From Sulfurimonas crateris (GTDB lineage: Bacteria; Campylobacterota; Campylobacteria; Campylobacterales; Sulfurimonadaceae): a stretch of 36,958 bases of DNA. Shown here one piece after another: positions 1 through 7,943 of this stretch. The DNA lies in assembly GCA_945883795.1 (NCBI GenBank), contig CAMCYC010000020.1, positions 1 to 36,958 of the forward strand. Reading direction: 5' to 3'. A model generated the notes under the pieces. It was not told the origin of the DNA and searched no databases. It saw only the letters and a program-made list of their open reading frames with translations. Both the position numbers and the translations under genes were made by a program. The first letter of the stretch is position 1. The number at the start of each line of letters is the position of its first letter.

Positions 1-1095
1 TTTCCAGAACTTCTCAAACTTCATTGCCGACATGGTTTTGATATTTTAGCAGATGAAATAGAGGGGATTGGTGTCAATGATAATATTATAGATTTTTTTA
101 TCAACCAGCTTGAAATACCAAAAGATATAAAACGAACACCACAACAAAATCAACATGTAGATAATGAATTGATTATTAAATTTAAAAAAGCTCTTCAGGA
201 GATAAAAGCACCCCTAAAATTTATTGAAGAAAAATCGTATGATAGAGTGAATAAACTCCTTTTTGATATTGAAGATATTAACTATGCAACAACGAATAAA
301 TTATATGGAAATAGTATTATTTTACAACTCGAAACAGCCACAGCATTAAAAGGTAAAATTTATGTGGAGCAAACAAAAAAAGAGAGAGTTGTAAGTATCA
401 ATATTTTAAGAGATAATCAGCCAATCTATATAAACACTTATGAAAATGAAATCAATAAAAATGATTTAGAACTTATTGTGGGCATGGATGATGAGGACAT
501 CTTGCATAAAGCAAATTTAAAAGATTTAGCACATTTATTGGTCGCTGGAACAACAGGTAGTGGAAAAACAGTTTTTTTACATTCCCTTATTTATCAATTT
601 ATTCAAAAAAATGTTGAGTTATATCTTATTGATGGCAAAAATGGTTTTGAATTTGGACAATATGAAGATGAGGCATCTGTAATCACAGATAGTAAGGAGA
701 TTCGATCGACAATAAAAGAACTCATTGAAGAGATGGAAGAGCGATATTTGAGTAAAAATATTGAACAGTTTAAACCAATAATTATTGTTGTAGATGAATT
801 TGTTGATTTAATTATGGAAAAATCTATGATTGAAGATTTATTTGTAAGATTGGCTCAAAAAGGAAGAGGAGCAAAAATACATCTAGTTTTGGCAACACAA
901 AGACCAGATAGTCAAATCCTAAAAGGTGTTTTACGCTCAAATCTGCCATCAAGAGTTGCATTCAAAGTTCAAAAGTCCACAGAAAGTAAAATCATTTTAG
1001 ATGAAACAGGAGCGGAGAATTTATTTGGAAAAGGGGATATGCTTTTTTCAGATGGAAAAGAGATTAAAAGATTACAGGGATTTTTGGTTGACTAA
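1..1095 (+). CDS. FtsK/SpoIIIE-HerA-like DNA translocase ATPase, 5'-truncated by window
   Basis: The reading frame is open from base 1, so the true start lies upstream; a TTG at 169 is only an internal possibility. The visible 364 residues hold an FtsK/SpoIIIE-type motor domain: Walker A GTTGSGKT (about residues 183-190 counted from base 1), Walker B IIIVVDE (D265/E266), and the FtsK-like stretch HLVLATQRPDSQILKG followed by a GAENLFGKGDMLF segment. The protein ends right after the motor and has no DNA-reading gamma domain, so it is not the cell-division FtsK. Motors of this kind occur in conjugative elements and in phage-defence or DNA-modification islands (the DptH type, for example). Which of these applies cannot be decided without the upstream genes. 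It is convergent with the oxidoreductase operon. Confidence 0.85.
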   Translation, partial: FPELLKLHCRHGFDILADEIEGIGVNDNIIDFFINQLEIPKDIKRTPQQNQHVDNELIIKFKKALQEIKAPLKFIEEKSYDRVNKLLFDIEDINYATTNKLYGNSIILQLETATALKGKIYVEQTKKERVVSINILRDNQPIYINTYENEINKNDLELIVGMDDEDILHKANLKDLAHLLVAGTTGSGKTVFLHSLIYQFIQKNVELYLIDGKNGFEFGQYEDEASVITDSKEIRSTIKELIEEMEERYLSKNIEQFKPIIIVVDEFVDLIMEKSMIEDLFVRLAQKGRGAKIHLVLATQRPDSQILKGVLRSNLPSRVAFKVQKSTESKIILDETGAENLFGKGDMLFSDGKEIKRLQGFLVD

Positions 1096-1120
1096 TTGAT
1101 TCTAAATGGCGGAGCTTTCT

Positions 1121-1155
1121 AACAATTTTTACTCATGATTAGAGTAAAAAATGTT
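1121..1155. terminator. Hairpin between convergent genes
   Basis: The arms AACAATTTTTACTC and GAGTAAAAAATGTT pair over 14 positions with one mismatch around a 7-nt loop. The hairpin lies in the 92-nt gap between the converging stops of the FtsK-like gene and the 154-aa gene. It lacks a clear T-tract, so its terminator role, possibly bidirectional, is inferred from position. Confidence 0.4.
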
Positions 1156-1187
1156 AAAAGGCTTTGAAAGTGGTTGCATCGTTTAGA

Positions 1188-1652
1188 TTAATTAAAAAAT
1201 TCAATAAAAATTTTCTCTAAATAATTTTTAGTATTTTCCGCTTTTTTAATTTTAACATCAAATATTGGTTTACTTGATGGAAAACGCTCAGAGTATTCAC
1301 TATAAAGTTTTATTTTCATATCAATATTTTTACCAAATTGGTCCATAACCAATCGCATGTCATCTGGCGTAGCAACCCATTGCATAAATTTGTTAAACAT
1401 TCGCTCCCGTACATCTAAAGCAAAATGTTCATCAAGTTCTGCTGCCATCGCCTTTAAATCCCAACGAGAAAAATAGATTCCACTCTTAAATGGAGGCATA
1501 ACTTCTTTATAGATAGCAACCATATAATCAGGATAATCTTCACGATTTTGGTCATCAGTTGCACAACTTTCATCAGAACAATCACTGAATCCGACATTTT
1601 TTTGGAGTTGTTCAAATTCACTTCTAAGTTCATTTAAATCTTTAATATCCAT
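1188..1652 (-). CDS. Conserved-operon protein of unknown function, last gene of Mo-oxidoreductase operon
   Basis: The 154-aa soluble protein has no signal peptide or membrane segment. I do not recognise the family. Near the N-terminus, after a short coiled-coil-like stretch (ELRSEFEQLQK), there is an acidic Cys pair (FSDCSDESCATDD, CxxxxC) that could bind metal or form a disulfide. The rest looks helical and includes FSRWDLKAMAAELDEHFAL. The start ATG shares one base with the stop of the upstream TorD-like gene (TAATG), so translation is probably coupled. Being coupled to a cofactor-insertion chaperone suggests a role in maturation or Tat proofreading of the catalytic subunit, but this is inference from context only. 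Confidence 0.75.
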   Translation of the reverse strand: MDIKDLNELRSEFEQLQKNVGFSDCSDESCATDDQNREDYPDYMVAIYKEVMPPFKSGIYFSRWDLKAMAAELDEHFALDVRERMFNKFMQWVATPDDMRLVMDQFGKNIDMKIKLYSEYSERFPSSKPIFDVKIKKAENTKNYLEKIFIEFFN

Positions 1653-2311
1653 TATGCATCCCCTTTTGGATAATTGTATCCATTTTCTTTTAATGCGGTT
1701 AAGTATTCAAAATCACTCAACATAAATTCTAGAGCCAAATCAGCTGCATCAAAATAAAGAGCAGTTCCTGCTTCTGATTTTACATTTAATAAAAACATTG
1801 GCGCCCATTCTAAGAGGTGTTCTTTTAAAAAGTTATATTGAATCTCTGCAATTTCACCTGCAATTTTGTCTTCCCCATCTTGAAGTGCTTTGAATTCTGA
1901 TTCACAAAGCATGTGCATAAATTCTAATTCAATACCAATATGGTCTGCACTCATAACCCTTGCTTTATCAAGTTCTACAATAAAATCAAAATTACTATAA
2001 AGTGCTTGAACAGGATTATCTCCACCCGTTTCCATTTGTTGGTCTTCTCTTAAATAAAACGATTCGTATGGGATTAAATGAAGTAGGAAAAGATTTGTAA
2101 AATCAACATTTAACTGTTTCTCAATTAAATCTTTATTACTCATATTTTTTCGTTTATCCCACTTTTCAAATGATGGAAAAAAAGATAAAATATTTTCGTC
2201 AGTTATTATTAAATTTAAAAGTGTTTCATCAACTTCACTCATAAGTATTCGAGAGACTAAAGCATAAATATTTACACGAGCAAGTTGCTCTGTTTTTAAA
2301 TCATCTTGCAT
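1652..2311 (-). CDS. TorD/DmsD-family chaperone for molybdoenzyme maturation
   Basis: The 219-aa all-helical cytoplasmic protein carries the family hallmarks PYESFY (residues ~110-115) and ADHIGIELEFMHMLCESE (~140-157), which resemble the conserved PxES and DHxxxELxFM motifs of TorD-like proteins. Such chaperones bind the Tat signal of a molybdopterin apoenzyme and hold it until the Mo-bis-PGD cofactor is inserted. The expected client is the Tat-signal catalytic subunit encoded immediately upstream in the same operon. The 78-nt gap to that gene contains a hairpin, and the next gene overlaps by one base. An A/G-rich AAAGGT lies about 10 nt upstream of the ATG. Confidence 0.85.
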   Translation of the reverse strand: MQDDLKTEQLARVNIYALVSRILMSEVDETLLNLIITDENILSFFPSFEKWDKRKNMSNKDLIEKQLNVDFTNLFLLHLIPYESFYLREDQQMETGGDNPVQALYSNFDFIVELDKARVMSADHIGIELEFMHMLCESEFKALQDGEDKIAGEIAEIQYNFLKEHLLEWAPMFLLNVKSEAGTALYFDAADLALEFMLSDFEYLTALKENGYNYPKGDA

Positions 2312-2355
2312 AAAAGTTGTACCTTTGTTTAGGATTGGATATTTTGAGAAGTATA

Positions 2356-2383
2356 TTAAAGCACCACTTGAAGTGGGCTTTAA
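2356..2383 (-). promoter_or_regulatory. Intercistronic hairpin between catalytic subunit and chaperone genes
   Basis: Read on the minus strand, TTAAAGC-CCACT / AGTGG-(T)-GCTTTAA forms a 12-bp stem with one bulge and a 3-nt loop, 6 nt past the catalytic-subunit stop codon. It is followed by TATACTT and not by a T-run. An mRNA-stability element or attenuator that lowers expression of the two downstream genes is therefore as likely as a terminator. Confidence 0.5.
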
Positions 2384-2389
2384 TAAAAG

Positions 2390-5300
2390 TTACGCTTTGA
2401 TTTCTACAGCGTAAGCTTTGTTAGAAAGAGGAACAGCAGGTCGTCCAATATGTTGTGGACGACGAAGCGTATCACCAACTGCTAAAGGACGAGTCAATTT
2501 ATCTCTCCATGCTTGAAAAATTTTCATATTATTTTCGTAATTTACAACAATATCACCTATTTTATCACCAGCTTTAGCTTTTTCAATAATAACTTTGTGA
2601 TTCCATGCATGATTTCCTGCAATTGGGTCTGGATGCGAAGGTGCTACAGCATTTTGCCATGAACCACTTAGTCCATCCCACCAAATATTATCAAGGTCTT
2701 TATTGTACTCTTTAAACTGCCATACATCATGGCGAGGTTTAATCCCAGCTACTGGTTTAAGTGTACCAACCTTACCATCATTTGTCATCTCATATCGTGG
2801 AGCACCAACGCCCATAATACCGAGAGCATGTTCGAATCCAGGGATATTTACAGAATCTTTTAATTTCCATCTACCTGCATGGTGAGAACAAGCTAAAACA
2901 CCAGGTCGAGTTGCCTCAGTTGGAACTGCCATAGCTACAAAGTAACCACTCTCAAGTTCAGAAACTGTATCTGTAATATTTACACGAATTGCATCGCCTC
3001 GTTTAATACCAAGTTTTTCTGCGTCTTTTGTATAAATCCAAACTGGATTATGGTTTTGAGAAATTTCCATAAGATGTTTAGAGTTTACTGAACGAGTATG
3101 AATATTGTAAGGTAATCTAAATACTGTATTTAATGCAAACTCATTTGGAGCTTTCATCATACTATGATGAATATGCGTTACAACATGTTCCATTTTTTTG
3201 TATTCACTCTCATTTCGTGGATAAATTGGAATAGCATATTCTGGCCATTTCCACTCCGCAAACCACTCAGAGAAAAATTCAAGTTTTTTACTTAAAGTAT
3301 GAAACCCTTCATGAAGTTTACCATTAATTTCGATACCGATTGATTTTTTAATACCATCAGCTTCAATCCATAATGTACCAAATTTATCTTTTACTACTTG
3401 CTCTTTTGAATATTTTTTACCCTCTGCAATATATGTTTCGCCATCAAATTCAAGCTCTTCTTCTTGAGGTTTATAAACATTTGTTTTTTCTGTCCATGCA
3501 CCATGGTCTCTTAAATAGCTATAAACAGGGAATTCATCATTTTTATACATTCTCTGAGCAGTTTCTTTTAATCTTGGTAAAAGACTAAGTGCCGCATCAA
3601 AATATTCAGGTACAGTTACTGCACGAGATGGGTCTTTTTTAGATGCCCAAAATTTACGAATACCTAAACTTCCATCAGGGTCAATATGGTGAACCATAAT
3701 ATTTGCCCAAAATTCTGTTTCTTCCCAAATTTCACCCAAACCATATTTCATGTGTGCTTCAAGTGTAGCTCTTGCAGGATTTTTTGCTTTCCAGCCCATT
3801 TTTTCAGCTGCAACTCTTAGAACTGCTTGACGGAATTCAATTCTTTGTTCTGGTTTTGATGGAGTTGACTGTTGGTCGTTTCTCTCACCAGAGAGACCAG
3901 TTGGTAAAATGTAATCACAATACCAATTTGTTTCACTCCATGTTGGAGAAAGATTAAAAGACATTTCGATTCTTTTTTCATCTTTAAGAGCTTCAATCCA
4001 TCTAAATCCATCTGGATTAATCCACACTGGATTATACATACGAGGGAACCAAACAGCAAGTTTTCTAGGAACATTTAACCCTTTAGCTATCCATTTTTCT
4101 TGCCATGCATCATCCATAAGTAAGTGAGGCATAATATGACTCATCTCATATGTTGAGAGTGGAAATTCTGGTGGCCAAGCAATCTCATTCCATACATCAA
4201 CTTTAGGAGCAGCTTCACCCGCAACTGTAGCTTTGTCGCCTTTACCAGCAACACTAAGCTCATGCCAATGGTGCCAAGAAGTACCACCGATATCACCACG
4301 AAGTGCACCACGAAGTGCTAATGTTAAGAAACCAGCACGAGTAATCATCCAACCACCACGATTAGCAATTGGTCCAGAACGCCATAAATAAGTGGCAATT
4401 TTATCACCTGCGTCTATGTACATTTCCCATAGTGCGTCAAGCTTATGCTCCATGCCTTCAAGTTTACACTCTTTTACTACAAACTCTTTTGTATATGGCG
4501 CATAAAGTTCTTGTGCTAACTTAATAAAATCTTCATAAGTATCACCAGTAGGCATTTTAGATATATATCCATAACCAACCATCTTTTGAAGATAATCTTT
4601 ATTGTCCATCAAACGGTCCCAGTTTAACCACTCTTTTACAAAATCATGAGCTACAAAGTTTTCACCATTTTTATCTTTTTCGTTTAATACACGATTTGCT
4701 AAATATAAATAAAGTGCCGTTTCAGTTCCAGGCCATGCAGGAATCCAAAGGTCAGCCATACCAGCCGAATTTGACATACGAGGGTCAAGAACAACCATTT
4801 TAGCACCCCGTTTTCTCGCATCCGCAATTAAACCAGCTGATTGTTGAAAGTAGTGTCCAGCATCTGCTGCATGAGATGATTGTAAGAAAATTAAATCTGC
4901 ATTTCCCCAATCTGGTGAATTTCTATCATCATTTGCCCATTGAATCGAACCTTGTCTAGCACCAGCTGAACAGATATTTGTATGTGAATTAAATCCGTCA
5001 ATACCCATAGTATGTGGTACACGGTGACCAAAACCATTCTCATTAGGACGACCAACATGGTACATCATCAATTTTTTAGACATTTCATCGCCAACTTTGA
5101 GTGTATCGTGCATTTTTTTACCGATTTCACTCATAGCTTCATCCCAAGTTACACGAACCCATTTCCCTTCACCACGCTTAGAACCAGGTGCTCTTTTGAG
5201 TGGGAATGGGATACGGTCTGGGTCATACATTTGTGAAGTTACAGCATACCCTTTTGCACAGTTACGACCACGAGAACCTGTATGAAGTGGATTACCCATA

Positions 5301-5665
5301 TACTTACGAACTGTCATAGTATCTTTGTTAACCCATGCGGTTAAACCACAACCTGCTTCACAGTTTGAACAAACTGTAGGAACAAGCATAAAATTATTTA
5401 CTTCAATACCATTTGGATTTTCGGCAGATTTTACACCATGACGACCAATACCACCACGCTTCCAATCTGTTCCATCAAGTTCTTGGAAATTATCCCAATC
5501 TTTATGTTCAGGATAAAATGCAATATTATCTGGAGTATTTGTAAATTTTGACTCTGTAACTGATTGTGCTATAGCATCTGTGCTAAATACGCCCCTGGCA
5601 ATAGCAACGCCTGCAACGCTAAATGCAGCACCTTTTAAAAATGTTCTTCTACTTTGTAAATACAT
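2390..5665 (-). CDS. Tat-exported molybdopterin oxidoreductase catalytic subunit (polysulfide/tetrathionate/sulfite type)
   Basis: The 1091-aa protein starts with a textbook Tat signal (SRRTFLK at residues 5-11, then a hydrophobic stretch), so it acts in the periplasm. Four cysteines at 99, 102, 106 and 136 (CSNCEAGC ... GRNCAKG) would bind the N-terminal [4Fe-4S] cluster. C232 in TNICSAGARQG is at the usual position of a cysteine Mo ligand, as in PsrA/PhsA, TtrA and ArrA. Length and gene order (FeS, membrane, catalytic) resemble TtrBCA more than the roughly 750-aa PsrA. SoeA and ArxA types are also possible. The likely substrate is a sulfur compound (polysulfide, thiosulfate, tetrathionate or sulfite), with electrons passing through the FeS and NrfD subunits to or from quinone. 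GGAGAA lies 9 nt upstream of the ATG, and the gap to the membrane subunit gene is 13 nt. Confidence 0.88.
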   Translation of the reverse strand: MYLQSRRTFLKGAAFSVAGVAIARGVFSTDAIAQSVTESKFTNTPDNIAFYPEHKDWDNFQELDGTDWKRGGIGRHGVKSAENPNGIEVNNFMLVPTVCSNCEAGCGLTAWVNKDTMTVRKYMGNPLHTGSRGRNCAKGYAVTSQMYDPDRIPFPLKRAPGSKRGEGKWVRVTWDEAMSEIGKKMHDTLKVGDEMSKKLMMYHVGRPNENGFGHRVPHTMGIDGFNSHTNICSAGARQGSIQWANDDRNSPDWGNADLIFLQSSHAADAGHYFQQSAGLIADARKRGAKMVVLDPRMSNSAGMADLWIPAWPGTETALYLYLANRVLNEKDKNGENFVAHDFVKEWLNWDRLMDNKDYLQKMVGYGYISKMPTGDTYEDFIKLAQELYAPYTKEFVVKECKLEGMEHKLDALWEMYIDAGDKIATYLWRSGPIANRGGWMITRAGFLTLALRGALRGDIGGTSWHHWHELSVAGKGDKATVAGEAAPKVDVWNEIAWPPEFPLSTYEMSHIMPHLLMDDAWQEKWIAKGLNVPRKLAVWFPRMYNPVWINPDGFRWIEALKDEKRIEMSFNLSPTWSETNWYCDYILPTGLSGERNDQQSTPSKPEQRIEFRQAVLRVAAEKMGWKAKNPARATLEAHMKYGLGEIWEETEFWANIMVHHIDPDGSLGIRKFWASKKDPSRAVTVPEYFDAALSLLPRLKETAQRMYKNDEFPVYSYLRDHGAWTEKTNVYKPQEEELEFDGETYIAEGKKYSKEQVVKDKFGTLWIEADGIKKSIGIEINGKLHEGFHTLSKKLEFFSEWFAEWKWPEYAIPIYPRNESEYKKMEHVVTHIHHSMMKAPNEFALNTVFRLPYNIHTRSVNSKHLMEISQNHNPVWIYTKDAEKLGIKRGDAIRVNITDTVSELESGYFVAMAVPTEATRPGVLACSHHAGRWKLKDSVNIPGFEHALGIMGVGAPRYEMTNDGKVGTLKPVAGIKPRHDVWQFKEYNKDLDNIWWDGLSGSWQNAVAPSHPDPIAGNHAWNHKVIIEKAKAGDKIGDIVVNYENNMKIFQAWRDKLTRPLAVGDTLRRPQHIGRPAVPLSNKAYAVEIKA

Positions 5666-5678
5666 TTATATTTTCTCC

Positions 5679-6581
5679 TTAACTAAGTGGTAATAATTGT
5701 GGAATAACAAGCCAAACATGTTTAACTACCCACAAACCTGCGATTGCTAAAATAGCTGCAAGGCTTAAAATACTACTGCTTTTACTTACTCTGCTCAGTA
5801 CAACTAATAACATTGGCAAAATATAAGCAACCCATTGTCCTACCCAGAACATTGTCGCATATTTTCCATCACCTTTTACATATTCTAATACTGCTGCAAC
5901 TTCTTCAGCTTTCATAGCACCAAAAATATATTCTGACATGTAAATAATAAATGCCATTAAAGCACTTAATCCTAAGATAGCACCAAAAAATCTTTTTGTT
6001 TCATCGCTAAGTTTTGAACCACCAATTAAAATAATTGTAGCCGAACCTGAAAGTGTTGCTGCTAAAATCATCTGAACTGATTCTGTTGGCATTTGCCACA
6101 ATTCTCTAGCGGTTGATTCTGCCATAATACCCGCAGTATAAAGAGTAACAGGAATTGCAAGAAGCGTTACCCAAAATAATAATTTGTCAAATAAAACTGT
6201 ATCTTTTTTCATAATCATAACAGCAATCATAAGCGCTTCAAGACCAACAAATAAAGTAGCCATCCAAGCACCAATTGTAATTGCTGAAGTCATATGAGGA
6301 TAGAAAAAGATATGCCACATTCTCCACATTTGATGTAAATCTAACCAAGTAAATAATAAGAAAACATTCATCATAATAAATGATACAATAATTGTCGGTG
6401 TTCTTAACGATGTCATTTCACTTGAATTCTTTTTAAGCAACAAGAAAATCATAAAGATTAAACCCGTACCAATACTTTTTGCCCACATATTCATGGTAAC
6501 ATACCAACCCCAAAAAATGTCTGGTAACGGTACATCCAAGGTTACTACAGCGTTTGTTGCTGCTAAAGTTTCATGTATCAT
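5679..6581 (-). CDS. NrfD/PsrC-type quinone-interacting membrane subunit
   Basis: The 300-aa protein is almost entirely hydrophobic, with about eight predicted membrane helices separated by short charged loops (for example VMIMKKDTVLFDK). Early conserved NrfD-like features include PDIFWGWYVTMNMW and FTWLDLHQMWRMWHIFF. Such subunits carry the quinone site and anchor the FeS and molybdenum subunits on the periplasmic face. Its ATG overlaps the stop of the FeS-subunit gene (TAATG), so the two are likely translated in a coupled manner. Eight helices would be the PsrC layout; a precise count needs a topology prediction. Confidence 0.88.
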   Translation of the reverse strand: MIHETLAATNAVVTLDVPLPDIFWGWYVTMNMWAKSIGTGLIFMIFLLLKKNSSEMTSLRTPTIIVSFIMMNVFLLFTWLDLHQMWRMWHIFFYPHMTSAITIGAWMATLFVGLEALMIAVMIMKKDTVLFDKLLFWVTLLAIPVTLYTAGIMAESTARELWQMPTESVQMILAATLSGSATIILIGGSKLSDETKRFFGAILGLSALMAFIIYMSEYIFGAMKAEEVAAVLEYVKGDGKYATMFWVGQWVAYILPMLLVVLSRVSKSSSILSLAAILAIAGLWVVKHVWLVIPQLLPLS

Positions 6582-7219
6582 TAGTGGTGCCCTCCTAAAG
6601 GAAGTGTAGTTATATTATTAAATAAATTGAAACCTTCTTCTCTTCTTGAAGCAAGAGGATTCAAAGTTACATTGCCGCCGCCTACATAATAATGATGAGG
6701 ATTCGTACCTTTTTCAGGTTTACGCACTTGTACATTTCCTGCATGGCGTTGAATATATTTAGAAATATTTGAAGTTGGGTCTTCTAAGTCACCAAAGATA
6801 TTTGCTTCAACTGGACAAGCAACAACACACGCAGGCATCATGCTCGATGCGATACGGTGAGCACAGTAAGTACACTTATCAGCAGTTTGAGTTTCAGGGT
6901 CAATATAAATTGCACCATAAGGACAAGCCATAACACAACCAGCACAACCGATACATCTTTCTTTATCAATATTCACAATACCATTTTCAATATAATGTAA
7001 AGCACTAACTGGACAAATTCTCTCACATGGAGCATTTTCACAGTGATTACATCGAAGTGGCGTAAATGTTCTTTTCGTCTCTGGAAATGTTCCAACATCA
7101 ACATACTTTACACGCAATCTCCATGTACTCAATGGAACTTCATTTTCCACTTTACAGGCGATTTCACACCCTTTACATCCCATACAAAGATGTAAATCAA
7201 CTAGGAACCCTAATTGCAT
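6581..7219 (-). CDS. Four-cluster [4Fe-4S] electron-transfer subunit (PsrB/DmsB/TtrB type)
   Basis: The 212-aa protein has four cysteine groups typical of the DmsB family: CMGCKGCEIAC, CNHCENAPCERIC, CIGCAGCVMAC and CTYCAHR with PACVVACP. This gives 16 cysteines for four [4Fe-4S] clusters that wire the catalytic subunit to the membrane subunit. It has no signal peptide of its own, so it is expected to be exported with the Tat-signal catalytic subunit. It is the first gene of the operon. AAAGGGGA lies a few bases upstream of the ATG, a strong ribosome-binding site. Confidence 0.92.
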   Translation of the reverse strand: MQLGFLVDLHLCMGCKGCEIACKVENEVPLSTWRLRVKYVDVGTFPETKRTFTPLRCNHCENAPCERICPVSALHYIENGIVNIDKERCIGCAGCVMACPYGAIYIDPETQTADKCTYCAHRIASSMMPACVVACPVEANIFGDLEDPTSNISKYIQRHAGNVQVRKPEKGTNPHHYYVGGGNVTLNPLASRREEGFNLFNNITTLPLGGHH

Positions 7220-7504
7220 ATATTCCCCTTTAAGCCATTTTATTGGCGAATTTAAGATTTATAACTTGAACTAATTAGCTGTACAAGAAACTTTTATAAA
7301 ATATAAAATATAATAGTATTCTCAACTCTAAAAATGGTATCTAATTTATCTTAAATAATTAGTTAAGATGTAATATTTTTGTGATATTTTTTTTGAAGTG
7401 AGTAGATTTGGAATATTTTTTAATTTAATTTTTTTTTAATATTCTCTTTTATATTTTCGCCTTATAATAACGAAAATTGATTCAAAAAATTGGAAGTTGT
7501 AACT
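7220..7504. promoter_or_regulatory. Divergent promoter region between oxidoreductase and chemosensory operons
   Basis: This 285-bp, very AT-rich region holds the start signals of both operons. On the plus strand TATAAT (7463-7468), preceded by T-runs as in other Campylobacterota promoters, is a good -10 for the chemosensory operon. On the minus strand several TATA-like hexamers occur around 7300-7325, but none stands out. An imperfect CTTG...CAAG dyad at 7265-7287 containing CTAATTAG could be an operator. No gene was found here. Confidence 0.55.
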
Positions 7505-7942
7505 ATGGATGTAATTATTTTTTCCACCAATCAGGATTATTATACTCTTCCTGTAAGTAAGATTATACGGGTTCTTTGGGCAGTTGAAGTAACATTGATA
7601 CCAAAATCTCCAAAAGTTTTATATGGTGTTTTTGATTTACATGGCAAGACAATTCCTGTTGTCTCTATTAGAGAACTACTTTCACTAGAACCAAAACAGA
7701 TGGAACTTGAAGATGCTCTTATTATTTTAGATGTTCATTCTCATCAAATGGCACTTTTAGTAGACAATATTATAGGTGTTTATGAGTTAGAAGAGGAGGA
7801 TTCACGGGAAGCTTCTGAGCTTTTTAAAGAATTAGCTACAACTCATATTGTGAAATATGATGATAGACTAATCCCTGTTTTGGATATAGATAACTTAATT
7901 GAGAGTGATATGCTCAGTTCTATTTCCACTAAAAAGGGTTGA
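7505..7942 (+). CDS. cheW: CheW-like coupling protein, first gene of chemosensory operon
   Basis: The 145-aa single-domain CheW protein (MDVIIFSTNQDYYTLPVSKI...) has the typical GVFDLHGKTIPVVSIRELL and ALLVDNIIGVYEL segments. CheW proteins link chemoreceptors to the CheA kinase at the cytoplasmic membrane. I prefer the ATG at 7505, which has GGAAG 8 nt upstream; an in-frame TTG at 7490 would add five residues and has no good ribosome site. It starts the chemosensory operon and is followed by cheR after 1 nt. It is one of two CheW proteins here, like WspB and WspD in the Pseudomonas Wsp system. Confidence 0.88.
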   Translation: MDVIIFSTNQDYYTLPVSKIIRVLWAVEVTLIPKSPKVLYGVFDLHGKTIPVVSIRELLSLEPKQMELEDALIILDVHSHQMALLVDNIIGVYELEEEDSREASELFKELATTHIVKYDDRLIPVLDIDNLIESDMLSSISTKKG

Positions 7943-7943
7943 C

